Positions 56,058 to 64,000 of a DNA stretch of 64,000 nucleotides are shown here, piece after piece. The DNA lies in the NCBI RefSeq assembly GCF_004124275.1, contig NZ_CP027218.1, forward strand, positions 732,001 through 796,000. The letters are read 5' to 3'. The DNA is from Pseudomonas sp. DTU12.3 (GTDB lineage Bacteria > Pseudomonadota > Gammaproteobacteria > Pseudomonadales > Pseudomonadaceae). The stretch's first letter is position 1; the number at the start of each line of letters is the position of its first letter. A program made the translations under genes and the position numbers. The notes beneath the pieces were generated by a model. That model searched no databases, was not told where the DNA came from, and saw only the letters and a list, made by a program, of their open reading frames with translations.

Positions 56058-57119
56058 TTGCGGGTACTGTTGATCAAAACTTCATCGCTGGGCGACGTGA
56101 TTCATGCGTTGCCGGCGCTGACCGACGCCGCCCGGGCCATTCCCGGAATCAAATTCGACTGGGTGGTGGAAGAAGGCTTCGCCGAGATTCCGACCTGGCA
56201 TCCGGCCGTTGGCAAAGTGATTCCGGTGGCGATCCGCCGCTGGCGCAAAAACCTTTGGAAAACCATCACCAGCGGTGAGTGGAAACGCTTCAAGCAAAGC
56301 GTGCGCACGAACAAATACGACTTGGTGATCGACGCCCAAGGCCTGCTGAAAAGTGCCTGGCTGACCCGTTACGTCAAAGCGCCGGTGGCCGGACTCGACA
56401 AAGGTTCGGCCCGCGAGCCGGTGGCCGCGCGTTTCTACGACCGCAAACTGGCAGTGGCCCGTGGGCAACACGCCGTCGAACGCGTGCGCCAACTGTTCGC
56501 CATCGCCCTCGGTTACGACCTGCCAAAAGGCCTGGGCGACTACGGCCTCAACGTCGAGCGTCTGGTCGAACTGCCACGCAAAAACGCCTTCGTAGTGTTC
56601 CTGCACGGCACCACCTGGGACACCAAACACTGGCCGGAAGCCTACTGGCGCGAACTGACCGAGCGTGTCGGTTACCTCGGCGTCGGCATCAAACTGCCGT
56701 GGGGCAATCCGCAGGAGAAGGCCCGCGCCGAGCGCATCGCCGCCGGTTTCAAACACGCCGAAGTGCTGCCGAAACTCAATCTGGCCGGCGTCGGCAAAGT
56801 CCTCGCCGGCGCGCAAGCCTGCGTCGCGGTGGACACCGGTCTCGGCCACTTGGCCGCGGCGCTGGACGTGCCGACCATCTCTCTGTTCGGTCCGACCAAC
56901 CCGGGCCTGACCGGCGCCTACGGCAAGCTGCAGATACACTTGGCCAGCGACTTCCCGTGCGCGCCGTGCCTGCAAAAGAAATGTACCTATCAACCGACCG
57001 CGCAGGATGCCCGTCAGTTTGACCTGAAGCGTGAACAGCCGCTGTGCTTCACGCGTCTGAACCCCGAGCGTGTCGCCAGCCGACTGAGCACGTTGTTAAT
57101 GGCTGAGGAGCTGCGCTGA
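56058..57119 (+). CDS. waaC: ADP-heptose:LPS heptosyltransferase I WaaC, TTG start
   Basis: 353 residues. The family N-terminus (M)RVLLIKTSSLGDVIHALPAL aligns with a TTG at 56058, one base after the waaF stop, with GAGG about 10 bases upstream. No ATG is near; the upstream in-frame ATG at 56013 would add 15 residues from inside waaF. It adds the first heptose to Kdo. The GT9 segment CVAVDTGLGHLAAALDVPTISLFGPT is present. It overlaps waaG by 1 bp (TGATG). Confidence 0.92.
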   Translation: MRVLLIKTSSLGDVIHALPALTDAARAIPGIKFDWVVEEGFAEIPTWHPAVGKVIPVAIRRWRKNLWKTITSGEWKRFKQSVRTNKYDLVIDAQGLLKSAWLTRYVKAPVAGLDKGSAREPVAARFYDRKLAVARGQHAVERVRQLFAIALGYDLPKGLGDYGLNVERLVELPRKNAFVVFLHGTTWDTKHWPEAYWRELTERVGYLGVGIKLPWGNPQEKARAERIAAGFKHAEVLPKLNLAGVGKVLAGAQACVAVDTGLGHLAAALDVPTISLFGPTNPGLTGAYGKLQIHLASDFPCAPCLQKKCTYQPTAQDARQFDLKREQPLCFTRLNPERVASRLSTLLMAEELR

Positions 57120-58240
57120 TGCAATTGGCATTCGTCCTGTACAAATATTTCCCGTTCGGCGGCTTGCAGCGCGATTTCATGCGCATCGCCCTCGAATGCC
57201 AGCAGCGCGGTCATCAGATCCGCGTCTACACGCTGATCTGGGAAGGCGAGGTGCCACCCGGTTTCGAAGTGCTGGTGGCGCCGGTCAAGGCGTTCTTCAA
57301 TCATCGTCGCAACGAAAAACTCAGTGCGTGGATGGCAGCGGATCTGGCCAAGCGCCCGGTCGATCGTCTGATCGGCTTCAACAAGATGCCGGGGCTGGAC
57401 GTTTATTACGCCGCCGACGGCTGCTTCGAAGACAAGGCGCAGAACCTGCGCAATTCGCTGTACCGCCGCTGGGGCCGCTATCGCCACTTCGCCGAGTACG
57501 AGCGCGCGGTGTTCGCCAAAGACGCGAAGACCGAAGTGCTGATGATTTCCGAAGTGCAGCAGCCGCTGTTCATCAAGCATTACGACACGCCGCTTGAGCG
57601 TTTCCATTTGCTGCCACCGGGCATCGCGCAGGATCGCCGACGTCCGGCAGATGCTGACGAAATCCGCGCCGGTTTCCGCGCCGAATTCAATCTGAAGGAC
57701 GACGAATTGCTGCTGGTGCAGATCGGTTCCGGCTTCAAGACCAAGGGCGTTGATCGCAGCCTCAAAGCATTGGCGGCATTGCCCGCCGAGCTGAAGAAAC
57801 GCACCCGGCTGTTTGTAATCGGCCAGGATGACCCCAAATTATTCCAGATGCAGAGTGCGACCTTGGGTTTGGGCGATAACGTGACGTTCCTGAAAGGGCG
57901 CAGCGATATCCCGCGTTTCCTGCTCGGCGCCGACCTGTTGATTCACCCGGCGTACAACGAAAACACCGGTACCGTGTTGCTTGAAGCGCTGGTCGCCGGT
58001 TTGCCGGTGCTGGTCAGCGCGGTCTGCGGTTACGCCCACTACATCGCCGAGGCCGACGCCGGGCGAGTGCTGGACGAGCCGTTCGATCAGGCGCAGCTGA
58101 CGCAATACCTGACTGACATGTTGAAAGACGACGCTGCACGCGCGGCCTGGAGCCGCAATGGTCTGGCCTTCGCCGAGACGGCCGACCTCTACAGCATGCC
58201 GCAGCACGCGGCCGATGTGATTCTGGCGGAGCACGCTTAA
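57119..58240 (+). CDS. waaG: LPS core glucosyltransferase WaaG (GT4)
   Basis: 373 residues, GT-B fold. MQLAFVLYKYFPFGGLQRDFMR is the typical N-terminus; the C-terminal nucleotide-sugar region is HPAYNENTGTVLLEALVAG with the E-x7-E pattern of GT4 enzymes. It adds the first hexose of the outer core (a galactosamine in P. aeruginosa). It overlaps waaC and waaP by one base each. Confidence 0.94.
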   Translation: MQLAFVLYKYFPFGGLQRDFMRIALECQQRGHQIRVYTLIWEGEVPPGFEVLVAPVKAFFNHRRNEKLSAWMAADLAKRPVDRLIGFNKMPGLDVYYAADGCFEDKAQNLRNSLYRRWGRYRHFAEYERAVFAKDAKTEVLMISEVQQPLFIKHYDTPLERFHLLPPGIAQDRRRPADADEIRAGFRAEFNLKDDELLLVQIGSGFKTKGVDRSLKALAALPAELKKRTRLFVIGQDDPKLFQMQSATLGLGDNVTFLKGRSDIPRFLLGADLLIHPAYNENTGTVLLEALVAGLPVLVSAVCGYAHYIAEADAGRVLDEPFDQAQLTQYLTDMLKDDAARAAWSRNGLAFAETADLYSMPQHAADVILAEHA

Positions 58241-59046
58241 TGAAGTTGATGCTGGCTGAACCGTTCAAGAGCCTTTGGGCCGGACGCGACCCGTTCGCCG
58301 AAGTCGAAGGCTTGCAGGGCGAGGTATACCGCGAGCTGGAAGCACGCCGGACACTGCGCACGGAAGTCGACGGCAACGGATTTTTCGTGAAGATCCACCG
58401 TGGCATTGGCTGGGGCGAGATTTTCAAGAACCTGCTGACCGCGAAGCTGCCGGTACTCGGCGCGGGTCAGGAGTGGCAAGCCATCCAGCGTCTGCAGGAA
58501 GTCGGCGTGCCGACCATGACCGCCGTCGCCTACGGCGAGAAGGGCAGCAACCCGGCGGATCAGCACTCGTTCATCGTCACCGAAGAGCTGGCGCCGACCG
58601 TCAGCCTTGAAGACTTCAGCATTGACTGGGTCAAGCAGCCGCCGGAGCCAACGCTCAAGCGCGCGCTGATCGCTGAAGTCGCGCGCATGACCGGGATGAT
58701 GCACCGCGCCGGGGTCAATCACCGCGACTGCTACATCTGCCACTTCCTGCTGCACACCGACAAACCGGTGACGCCGCAAGACTTCAAGCTCTCGGTGATC
58801 GACCTGCACCGTGCGCAGACCCGCGTGAAAATCACGCAGCGCTGGCGCAACAAGGATTTGGCCGCGCTGTACTTTTCCGCGCTGGACATCGGCCTGACCC
58901 GTCGCGACAAGCTGCGCTTCCTCAAGGGCTATTTCCAGCAACCGCTGCGGCAGATTCTTGCCGAAGAAGCGCCGTTGCTGAGCTGGCTGGAAGGCAAGGC
59001 CAACAAACTCTATGCGCGTAAACAGCGTTACGGGGATGCGCTCTGA
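58240..59046 (+). CDS. waaP: LPS core heptose I kinase WaaP
   Basis: 268 residues. Eukaryotic-like kinase motifs: catalytic loop NHRDCYICHFLLH with Asp163, and the DLHR metal-binding segment (VIDLHRAQTR). It phosphorylates heptose I; in P. aeruginosa this gene is essential for outer-membrane assembly. Overlaps waaG (TAATG) and shares its last base with the next kinase gene. Confidence 0.95.
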   Translation: MKLMLAEPFKSLWAGRDPFAEVEGLQGEVYRELEARRTLRTEVDGNGFFVKIHRGIGWGEIFKNLLTAKLPVLGAGQEWQAIQRLQEVGVPTMTAVAYGEKGSNPADQHSFIVTEELAPTVSLEDFSIDWVKQPPEPTLKRALIAEVARMTGMMHRAGVNHRDCYICHFLLHTDKPVTPQDFKLSVIDLHRAQTRVKITQRWRNKDLAALYFSALDIGLTRRDKLRFLKGYFQQPLRQILAEEAPLLSWLEGKANKLYARKQRYGDAL

Positions 59047-59780
59047 TGGCGGGTTGGATTCTGGAGCCGCAATACAGTGAACTCGCCGAAGATTTTGGCA
59101 GCCTCGAAGCGGTGTTCGCCCTGCAAGGCGAGCGGCTGACCCGCGATCCGCTGTCGGAAGTCATCCGCGTCGAGCGCAACGGCGTCAACTATTACGTCAA
59201 ACGCTACGTCGGCGCCGGTAAGGGCTTGCGCCGTTACCTCGGCAAGCCGCGGGTGAAGATGGAATGGCAGAACCTCAAACGCTTCGCCAAGTGGGGCATT
59301 CCCACCGCTGAAGTGGTGGCCTGGGGCCTGGAACGACGCGGTGCGGCGTACGACCGTGGAGCGATGATCACCCGCGAACTGCCGCGCACCGAAGACCTCT
59401 CGGCGCTGGCCGAGCGCAACGATCCGAAACTCAAGGATCGTGCCTGGGTCGACGGCGTCAGTCGGCAACTGGCCGCTTACACGCGGACCATGCACGACCA
59501 TCGCTTCACTCATAACGATCTGAAGTGGCGCAACCTGCTGATCGACGATCAGGCGCGACTGTTTCTGATCGACTGCCCGAACGGCGATTTCTGGCGCGGT
59601 TTCTGGCTCAAGTACCGCATCACCAAGGACCTGGCCTGCCTCGACAAGGTTGCCAAATATCACCTGTCGAACACCCAGCGCCTGCGCTTCTATCTGCAAT
59701 ACCGTGGGCGTGATCGCCTGAATACCGCTGACAAGAAGCGCATTCGCCACGTGGTGAGATTTTTCGAGGGACGCGAATGA
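59046..59780 (+). CDS. wapP: LPS core kinase, InaA/WapP family
   Basis: 244 residues. Kinase-like motifs: YYVKRY near residue 50 (Lys52, ATP-binding) and THNDLKWRNLL with catalytic Asp158, then LIDCPNGDF as the metal site. Corresponds by position to PA5008 (WapP), a heptose kinase. Overlaps waaP by 1 bp and the next gene by 4 bp. Confidence 0.85.
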   Translation: MAGWILEPQYSELAEDFGSLEAVFALQGERLTRDPLSEVIRVERNGVNYYVKRYVGAGKGLRRYLGKPRVKMEWQNLKRFAKWGIPTAEVVAWGLERRGAAYDRGAMITRELPRTEDLSALAERNDPKLKDRAWVDGVSRQLAAYTRTMHDHRFTHNDLKWRNLLIDDQARLFLIDCPNGDFWRGFWLKYRITKDLACLDKVAKYHLSNTQRLRFYLQYRGRDRLNTADKKRIRHVVRFFEGRE

Positions 59781-60529
59781 CTGATTTCCTGGCCGCTGAA
59801 GACCGTGCGCTGTTTGAGCGCAACGACCTCGGCACCTTCGACGCCCTGTGGGCCAAACAGCTCGAAGCGGTGGATGAACCGAACACCGACGGTGGCGGCT
59901 GGAGTAGCGTGTTTCGCCTTGAGCTGGAAGGGCATGCCTACTACCTCAAGCGCCAGAGCAACTACCTGACCCGCACGTTGCATGCGCCGTTCGGCGAGCC
60001 AAGTTTTGCCCGTGAATTTCGTAACATCAGTCGCTACAACACGTTGGGGATTCCGGCGTTGCAAGCGGCATTCTTCGGGCAGCGCAAGGTCGACGGCGAA
60101 GTCCGCGCGATCCTGCTGACCCGTGCCCTCGATGGCTGGGACGATCTCGATTCGTTGTTGCAGCGCTGGTCGGAACTGACTGCCACGCAGCAATCGGCGA
60201 TTCTCAAGGCCTGCGGACAACTGGCGCGGCTGCTGCACGGTCTGCGTCAGGTGCACGGCTGCTTTTACCCCAAACATATTTTCTTGCAGACCGATGGCGC
60301 TGAGTATCGGGCGCAGTTGATCGACTTGGAGAAAACCCGGCCATTGCTGTGGGGCATGCGCGATCGGGTCAAGGATCTGGAACCACTGGTGCGCCGCGCG
60401 CCGCAATGGAGCGAGGCGCAACTGCGTGAGCTGCTCGCGGCCTATGTCGATCAGGCGACCGACAGTTCACTGGTCGACGCTTGGGTTACGCGCCTGACCG
60501 CGCGGCGCAGTCGCAAGGAGACTCGCTGA
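59777..60529 (+). CDS. InaA-family kinase-like protein with altered catalytic loop (PA5007/WapQ position)
   Basis: 250 residues. The kinase fold is recognisable (AYYLKRQ Lys59; LIDLEKTRPL metal site), but the catalytic-loop segment reads VHGCFYPKHIFL, with Cys162 where WaaP has the Asp of HRD. It is either a divergent kinase, as much of this family may be, or a pseudokinase. It is translationally coupled on both sides (ATGA before, one-base overlap after), so it probably acts with WaaP and WapP in core phosphorylation. Confidence 0.8.
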   Translation: MTDFLAAEDRALFERNDLGTFDALWAKQLEAVDEPNTDGGGWSSVFRLELEGHAYYLKRQSNYLTRTLHAPFGEPSFAREFRNISRYNTLGIPALQAAFFGQRKVDGEVRAILLTRALDGWDDLDSLLQRWSELTATQQSAILKACGQLARLLHGLRQVHGCFYPKHIFLQTDGAEYRAQLIDLEKTRPLLWGMRDRVKDLEPLVRRAPQWSEAQLRELLAAYVDQATDSSLVDAWVTRLTARRSRKETR

Positions 60530-61980
60530 TGCAGTTGTCCGACCTGAAAAACGCCGGGCGCACGCCAAGTCTGCCGCTGACGATTTCCCTCGCCGATGCC
60601 GCCGGGCCTGCCGATTTGCAGTTGCTGAGTCTGCTGCGGGTGTTGCCGGGGCAGCGTTATGTCGGTGCCGGCGTGTGGCGCGGGCGGCCGGTACTGGCGA
60701 AATTGCTGGTCGGCAGCAAAGCGGCGCGGCATTTTCAGCGTGAACTCAATGGCGTAAAGCTGCTCGCTGCACAAGGCCTGACCACACCGTTGCTGCTGGC
60801 TGATGGCTTGCAGGACGGCGAGGGCGGCTGGCTGCTGTTCGAATTCCTCGAAGACGCCGAGAGTCTCGGTGATGCCTGGAATCAGGTCGAGTCGCTGCCG
60901 ATGCTGGCGGATGAACAATCGGCGGTACTGGCCGAGGCACTGGGCGCGATTGCTCAGTTGCACAGTAAAGGCCTGTGGCAGGAAGACCTGCATCTGGACA
61001 ATCTGCTGCGCCACGATGGTCAGTTGCATGTGATCGACGGCGCGGGCATCGGCGCAGAAACCGCTGGCCAGCCGTTGTCGCGGCAGAAAGTTCTGGAAAA
61101 TCTCGGGGTGTTTTTCGCCCAGTTGCCCAAGGCGCTGGAGCCGTTCACCGAAGAATTGCTGGTGTATTACCTGCTGAGCAACGGCGAACACGCGTTGCCG
61201 CTGGAACAGTTGCAGAAGCAGATCGCCAAGGTGCGTGCCTGGCGTCTGCGCGATTACCTGATCAAAGTCGGGCGTGAGTGCACGTTGTTTGCCGTGCAGC
61301 GCGGTGCTTTCGCGTTGCGCGCTATTCGTCGCGAGGAAGCAGCGGCAATGCTGCCCGTGCTGGAGCAGGCCGATGCACTGCTCGATCAAGGCCATTTGTA
61401 CAAGACCGGTGGCGCGGCGAGTGTTGGCAAGGTCGATGTGGCCGGGCGCACGCTGGTGATCAAACGCTACAACATCAAGAATTTTGCCCATTGGCTCAAG
61501 CGCTTCTGGCGCCCAAGCCGCGCGTGGCATTCGTGGCGTGAAGGCAATCGTCTGGCGTTCCTCGGCATCGCCACGCCGAAACCGCTGGCGGTACTGGAGA
61601 AGCGTTTTCTGTGGCTGCGCAGTCGTGCCTATCTGGTCACCGAATTCCTGCCGGGGCCAGACATCATCGAGCGTTTTGCGCCGTATGTTGAAAGCGGCGA
61701 AGCGCCGGAATCCGAATTGCAGGCGCTGGATCAGTTGTTCGCAAGGTTGATCGCCGAGCGCATCAGTCATGGCGACTTCAAGGGTCATAACCTGTTCTGG
61801 CAGGACGATCGCTGGGCGCTGATCGATCTGGACTCGATGTGTCAGCACGGCTCCCTCGGTAGCTTCGCCCCGGCCTACGTCCGCGATCGTGCGCGGTTCA
61901 TGCGTAACTGGCCAGAGAGCAGCGCGTTGTATCAGGTGATTGATCAGCGGTTGCCCAAAGACATCTCCGGCGCTGCCTGA
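60529..61980 (+). CDS. Tandem two-domain LPS kinase-like protein (PA5006 position)
   Basis: 483 residues from ATG 60529, sharing a base with the upstream gene. Two kinase-like halves are seen. The first (about 1-290) has the loop LWQEDLHLDNLL (Asp153) and VIDGAGIG. The second (about 295-483) has TLVIKRYN (Lys312), SHGDFKGHNLFW (Asp416) and LIDLDSM. The first domain lacks the His of the usual HxD (Gln151). It is probably a lipopolysaccharide kinase of the InaA family acting on the inner core. The longer reading upstream overlaps the previous gene and is rejected. Confidence 0.82.
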   Translation: MQLSDLKNAGRTPSLPLTISLADAAGPADLQLLSLLRVLPGQRYVGAGVWRGRPVLAKLLVGSKAARHFQRELNGVKLLAAQGLTTPLLLADGLQDGEGGWLLFEFLEDAESLGDAWNQVESLPMLADEQSAVLAEALGAIAQLHSKGLWQEDLHLDNLLRHDGQLHVIDGAGIGAETAGQPLSRQKVLENLGVFFAQLPKALEPFTEELLVYYLLSNGEHALPLEQLQKQIAKVRAWRLRDYLIKVGRECTLFAVQRGAFALRAIRREEAAAMLPVLEQADALLDQGHLYKTGGAASVGKVDVAGRTLVIKRYNIKNFAHWLKRFWRPSRAWHSWREGNRLAFLGIATPKPLAVLEKRFLWLRSRAYLVTEFLPGPDIIERFAPYVESGEAPESELQALDQLFARLIAERISHGDFKGHNLFWQDDRWALIDLDSMCQHGSLGSFAPAYVRDRARFMRNWPESSALYQVIDQRLPKDISGAA

Positions 61981-61985
61981 ATCCA

Positions 61986-62050
61986 TTCGCCAGCAGGCTG
62001 GCTCCCACATTGGAAATACGTTCCCCTGTAGGAGCCAGCCTGCTGGCGAT
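61986..62050. repeat. REP-type inverted repeat after the LPS kinase genes
   Basis: TCGCCAGCAGGCTGGCTCC (61987-62005) and its exact complement (62031-62049) around a 25-base centre; probably also ends the waa transcript. The rest of 61981-62196 holds the promoter region of the next gene. Confidence 0.8.
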
Positions 62051-62196
62051 GAGATCCGCTCAAGCACTGTAATTCCCACGGGGGAAACGGTGCACAAACC
62101 CCACTGACTTCTCCTACAGCTTCTACAGAAGCCATGAACTGTGCCGCGTCCAGCCCCGATGCTAGTTTGCCTGACGACTTCGGAGGGCAACGCTTG

Positions 62197-62529
62197 ATGA
62201 TCAACAAGGCTGCAACACTGGCTGTTTTTTCATGGGTTTTATCGGGTTGCGGCAGTGCCCTGACCGTGCTGCAGGACGACGCCGACGTTGCCCGCGACAT
62301 GCGCAAGCAAAAAACCTACTGCCAATCCATTCCGCGCATCTACAGCGGGCTGGCCTATGACTTCTGCGTATTGAACGCGCCTCCCGACCCGTCGGGCTTC
62401 CTGGTGCCTTTCGTGTTGCTGGACCTGCCGCTGTCCGGGGTTTTCGACACTGTCTCGCTGCCGTACACGCTTTATCGGCAGATCGAAGATGGCAATCTGA
62501 ATATTTACTGGCGTTCAGGTGGTTACTGA
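62197..62529 (+). CDS. YceK/YidQ-family small lipoprotein
   Basis: 110 residues from ATG 62197, preceded by CGGAGGG. The N-terminal signal ends in a lipobox (WVLSGCGS, lipidated Cys18). The mature part with a late FLVPFVLLDLPLSGVFDTVSLPYTL is characteristic of the YceK family. Function unknown. The open frame starting at 62134 would put 21 residues before the signal and is rejected. Confidence 0.85.
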   Translation: MINKAATLAVFSWVLSGCGSALTVLQDDADVARDMRKQKTYCQSIPRIYSGLAYDFCVLNAPPDPSGFLVPFVLLDLPLSGVFDTVSLPYTLYRQIEDGNLNIYWRSGGY

Positions 62530-62603
62530 GGTTACGAGCGGCTTTTCACCGAGCCGTTCACCCTGGGGCAATTCGCACAGGGTCATTCCCACCATGTTTA
62601 CGC

Positions 62604-62609
62604 TATAAT
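62604..62609 (+). promoter_or_regulatory. Predicted -10 box before the carbamoyltransferase gene
   Basis: Perfect TATAAT at 62604-62609, with no good -35 match at the right spacing. It would give a leader of about 85 nt. Confidence 0.45.
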
Positions 62610-62701
62610 CCCGCCCTTTAGCTGTCTCTCGCCCGGTGCGAGGGCACATCAATTTTCAAGGCGCATCGCGCCTGCATGCAGACTAAAGAGGCTAGACCCC
62701 T

Positions 62702-64000
62702 GTGGCATTGACGATTCTTGGCCTGTCCGGCGCCCTTAGCCATGATCCCTCAGCAGCCTTGTACATTGACGGCAAGCTGGTGGCGGCGGCTGAAGAAGAG
62801 CGCTTCGTACGCGATAAACATGCAAAGAACCGCATGCCCTACGAATCGGCGAAGTTCTGCCTGGAGCAGGCTGGCATCAAGCCGTCCGACGTCGACGTGG
62901 TAGCGATTCCGTTCGCGCCGATCAGCCTGTTCGGCGAGGCTCGCTGGCACTACGCCAAGCGTTACTGGTACGCCCCGGATCGCGCCCTCGATGCGATCCT
63001 GATGGGCAACCGTCGCTACAAGCGCTATCGCAACAAGATCGTCTGGTGCCTTGAGCAACTGGGTTTCGATCCGAAAAAGATCAAGATCGAACCGGTCGAG
63101 CACCACTTGGCTCACGCCTCCAGCGCCTACCACTGCTCGGGTTTCAAAGAGAAAACCGCGATCCTCGGCATCGACGGCAAGGGTGAGTACGCCACGACCT
63201 TCTTCGGTTATGGCGAAAACGGCAAGATCCACAAGATCAAGGAATTCTTCGATCCGGACTCCCTCGGCGGCCTGTACGGCGCGATCACCGAGTTCCTCGG
63301 TTTCGAGATGCTCGACGGCGAGTTCAAGGTCATGGGCATGGCGCCGTACGGCGACGCCAGCAAATATGACTTCTCGCGTCTGGCCTCGTTCGAGAACGGC
63401 GAACTGGTGATCAACACCGACTACGCCAACGTGATCGGCCTGCGTCGCTACAAAGAGAAGGGCAAGGGCTTCTACTTCTCGCCGAAGCTGATCGAATGGC
63501 TGGGGCCGAAACGCGAAGGCGACATCGCTGACGAACCGTACATCCACTACGCCGCGAGCATGCAAGCGCTGTTCGAGAAGATCTCGCTGCAGATGATCGA
63601 CCACTACCTGGGCGACATCCTCAAGGAAACCGGCAAGCTCGCGTTCGCTGGCGGCTGTGCGTTGAACGTCAAGCTGAACCAGAAAATCATCGCCCGCGAT
63701 GACGTCAAAGAGCTGTTCGTACAGCCGGCGTCCGGCGATGCCGGCACCGCTGTTGGCGCTGCCGCTTACGTGTCGCACGCCCGTGGCGTGCCGGTCGAGA
63801 AGATGGAACACGTCTACCTCGGCCCGTCGTACAGCAACGAAGACGTGATCGCCGCGTGCGCCCGTCACGAGAACAAGCCAACCTGGCGCAAGCTCGACAA
63901 CATGCCGGAGCAGATCGCCAAGATCATGGTCGATGGCAACCCGGTGGCCTGGTTCCAGGGCCGCATGGAGTTCGGTCCGCGCGCATTGGGTGGTCGTTCG
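62702..64000 (+). CDS. Carbamoyltransferase (NodU/CmcH family; WapO-like), C-terminus beyond window
   Basis: A GTG at 62702 opens a frame of at least 433 residues to the window end. MALTILGLSGALSHDPSAALY, the HHLAHASSAY motif and GIDGKGEYATTFF are the kinase-fold part of O-carbamoyltransferases. GGCALNVKLNQ and MEFGPRALGGRS belong to the start of the second domain. In P. aeruginosa the equivalent (PA5005, WapO) carbamoylates heptose II of the LPS core. Confidence 0.9.
   Translation, partial: MALTILGLSGALSHDPSAALYIDGKLVAAAEEERFVRDKHAKNRMPYESAKFCLEQAGIKPSDVDVVAIPFAPISLFGEARWHYAKRYWYAPDRALDAILMGNRRYKRYRNKIVWCLEQLGFDPKKIKIEPVEHHLAHASSAYHCSGFKEKTAILGIDGKGEYATTFFGYGENGKIHKIKEFFDPDSLGGLYGAITEFLGFEMLDGEFKVMGMAPYGDASKYDFSRLASFENGELVINTDYANVIGLRRYKEKGKGFYFSPKLIEWLGPKREGDIADEPYIHYAASMQALFEKISLQMIDHYLGDILKETGKLAFAGGCALNVKLNQKIIARDDVKELFVQPASGDAGTAVGAAAYVSHARGVPVEKMEHVYLGPSYSNEDVIAACARHENKPTWRKLDNMPEQIAKIMVDGNPVAWFQGRMEFGPRALGGRS

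Overview
The window reads as chromosomal DNA of a fluorescent Pseudomonas (P. fluorescens group). The main evidence is gene order. From about 14 kb to the right edge the genes selO, mscK-like, cvrA-like antiporter, acyl-CoA dehydrogenase, rlmJ, msrA, dipA-like, aceF, aceE, glnE, waaF, waaC, waaG, waaP, three further LPS kinases and a carbamoyltransferase follow, from memory, the order of the P. aeruginosa PA5023-PA5005 block. The GC-rich codon use and many REP/REPIN palindromes (GGGAGCGAGCCTGCTCGC type and GATCGCAGCC type) agree with this.

Region 1 (1-11632, all minus strand) is an aryl-polyene/xanthomonadin-like lipid operon cut by the left edge. It encodes a ketosynthase-like chain-length protein, a lysophospholipid acyltransferase, two acyl carrier proteins, a COG4648-type membrane protein, an acyl-activating enzyme fused to a hot-dog dehydratase, a GT2 glycosyltransferase, an HtrB-like acyltransferase, an MIO aromatic amino-acid ammonia-lyase, a thioesterase, a LolA-like carrier, an MMPL exporter and a Kef-type exchanger. 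Nearly all junctions overlap (often ATGA), so it is probably one transcript. A sigma-70-like promoter lies at 11717-11745. The ketosynthases and ketoreductase expected of such a pathway would lie beyond base 1.

Region 2 (11.6-20.7 kb) holds an orphan ParA ATPase, trxC, a solitary HigA-like antitoxin, selO, an MscK-type channel and a CvrA/NhaP2 antiporter. Region 3 (20.8-27.4 kb) holds a tandemly expanded palindromic repeat carrying an IS3-family insertion, two chemoreceptors, and between them a small coiled-coil/ZapA-like gene pair. Region 4 (27.4-35.4 kb) has an acyl-CoA dehydrogenase and the divergent putA/putP proline genes with a control region rich in GTTGCA motifs.

Region 5 (35.7-39.6 kb) is a small accessory patch: vgrG, a DUF4123 chaperone, no visible effector, a conspicuous leader with a candidate upstream ORF before a small DUF3077-like gene, and a Tai4-like immunity gene. 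Region 6 (39.9-54.3 kb) is core: rlmJ, msrA, a dipA-like c-di-GMP phosphodiesterase, a PhoD-like phosphatase, aceF-aceE with two GntR/FadR-type palindromes upstream, and glnE. Region 7 (54.3-64 kb) starts with a five-copy REPIN array, where PAO1 carries ilvE, followed by the LPS core operon waaF-waaC-waaG-waaP plus three further kinases, a small lipoprotein gene, and a carbamoyltransferase cut by the right edge.

The most interesting points for follow-up are the leader/upstream ORF at 38.4-38.76 kb, the ZapA-like pair between chemoreceptors, the ammonia-lyase with a Phe-His selectivity pair, the paired operators before aceE, and the REPIN array at the glnE-waaF junction. No CRISPR array, tRNA or rRNA was seen.
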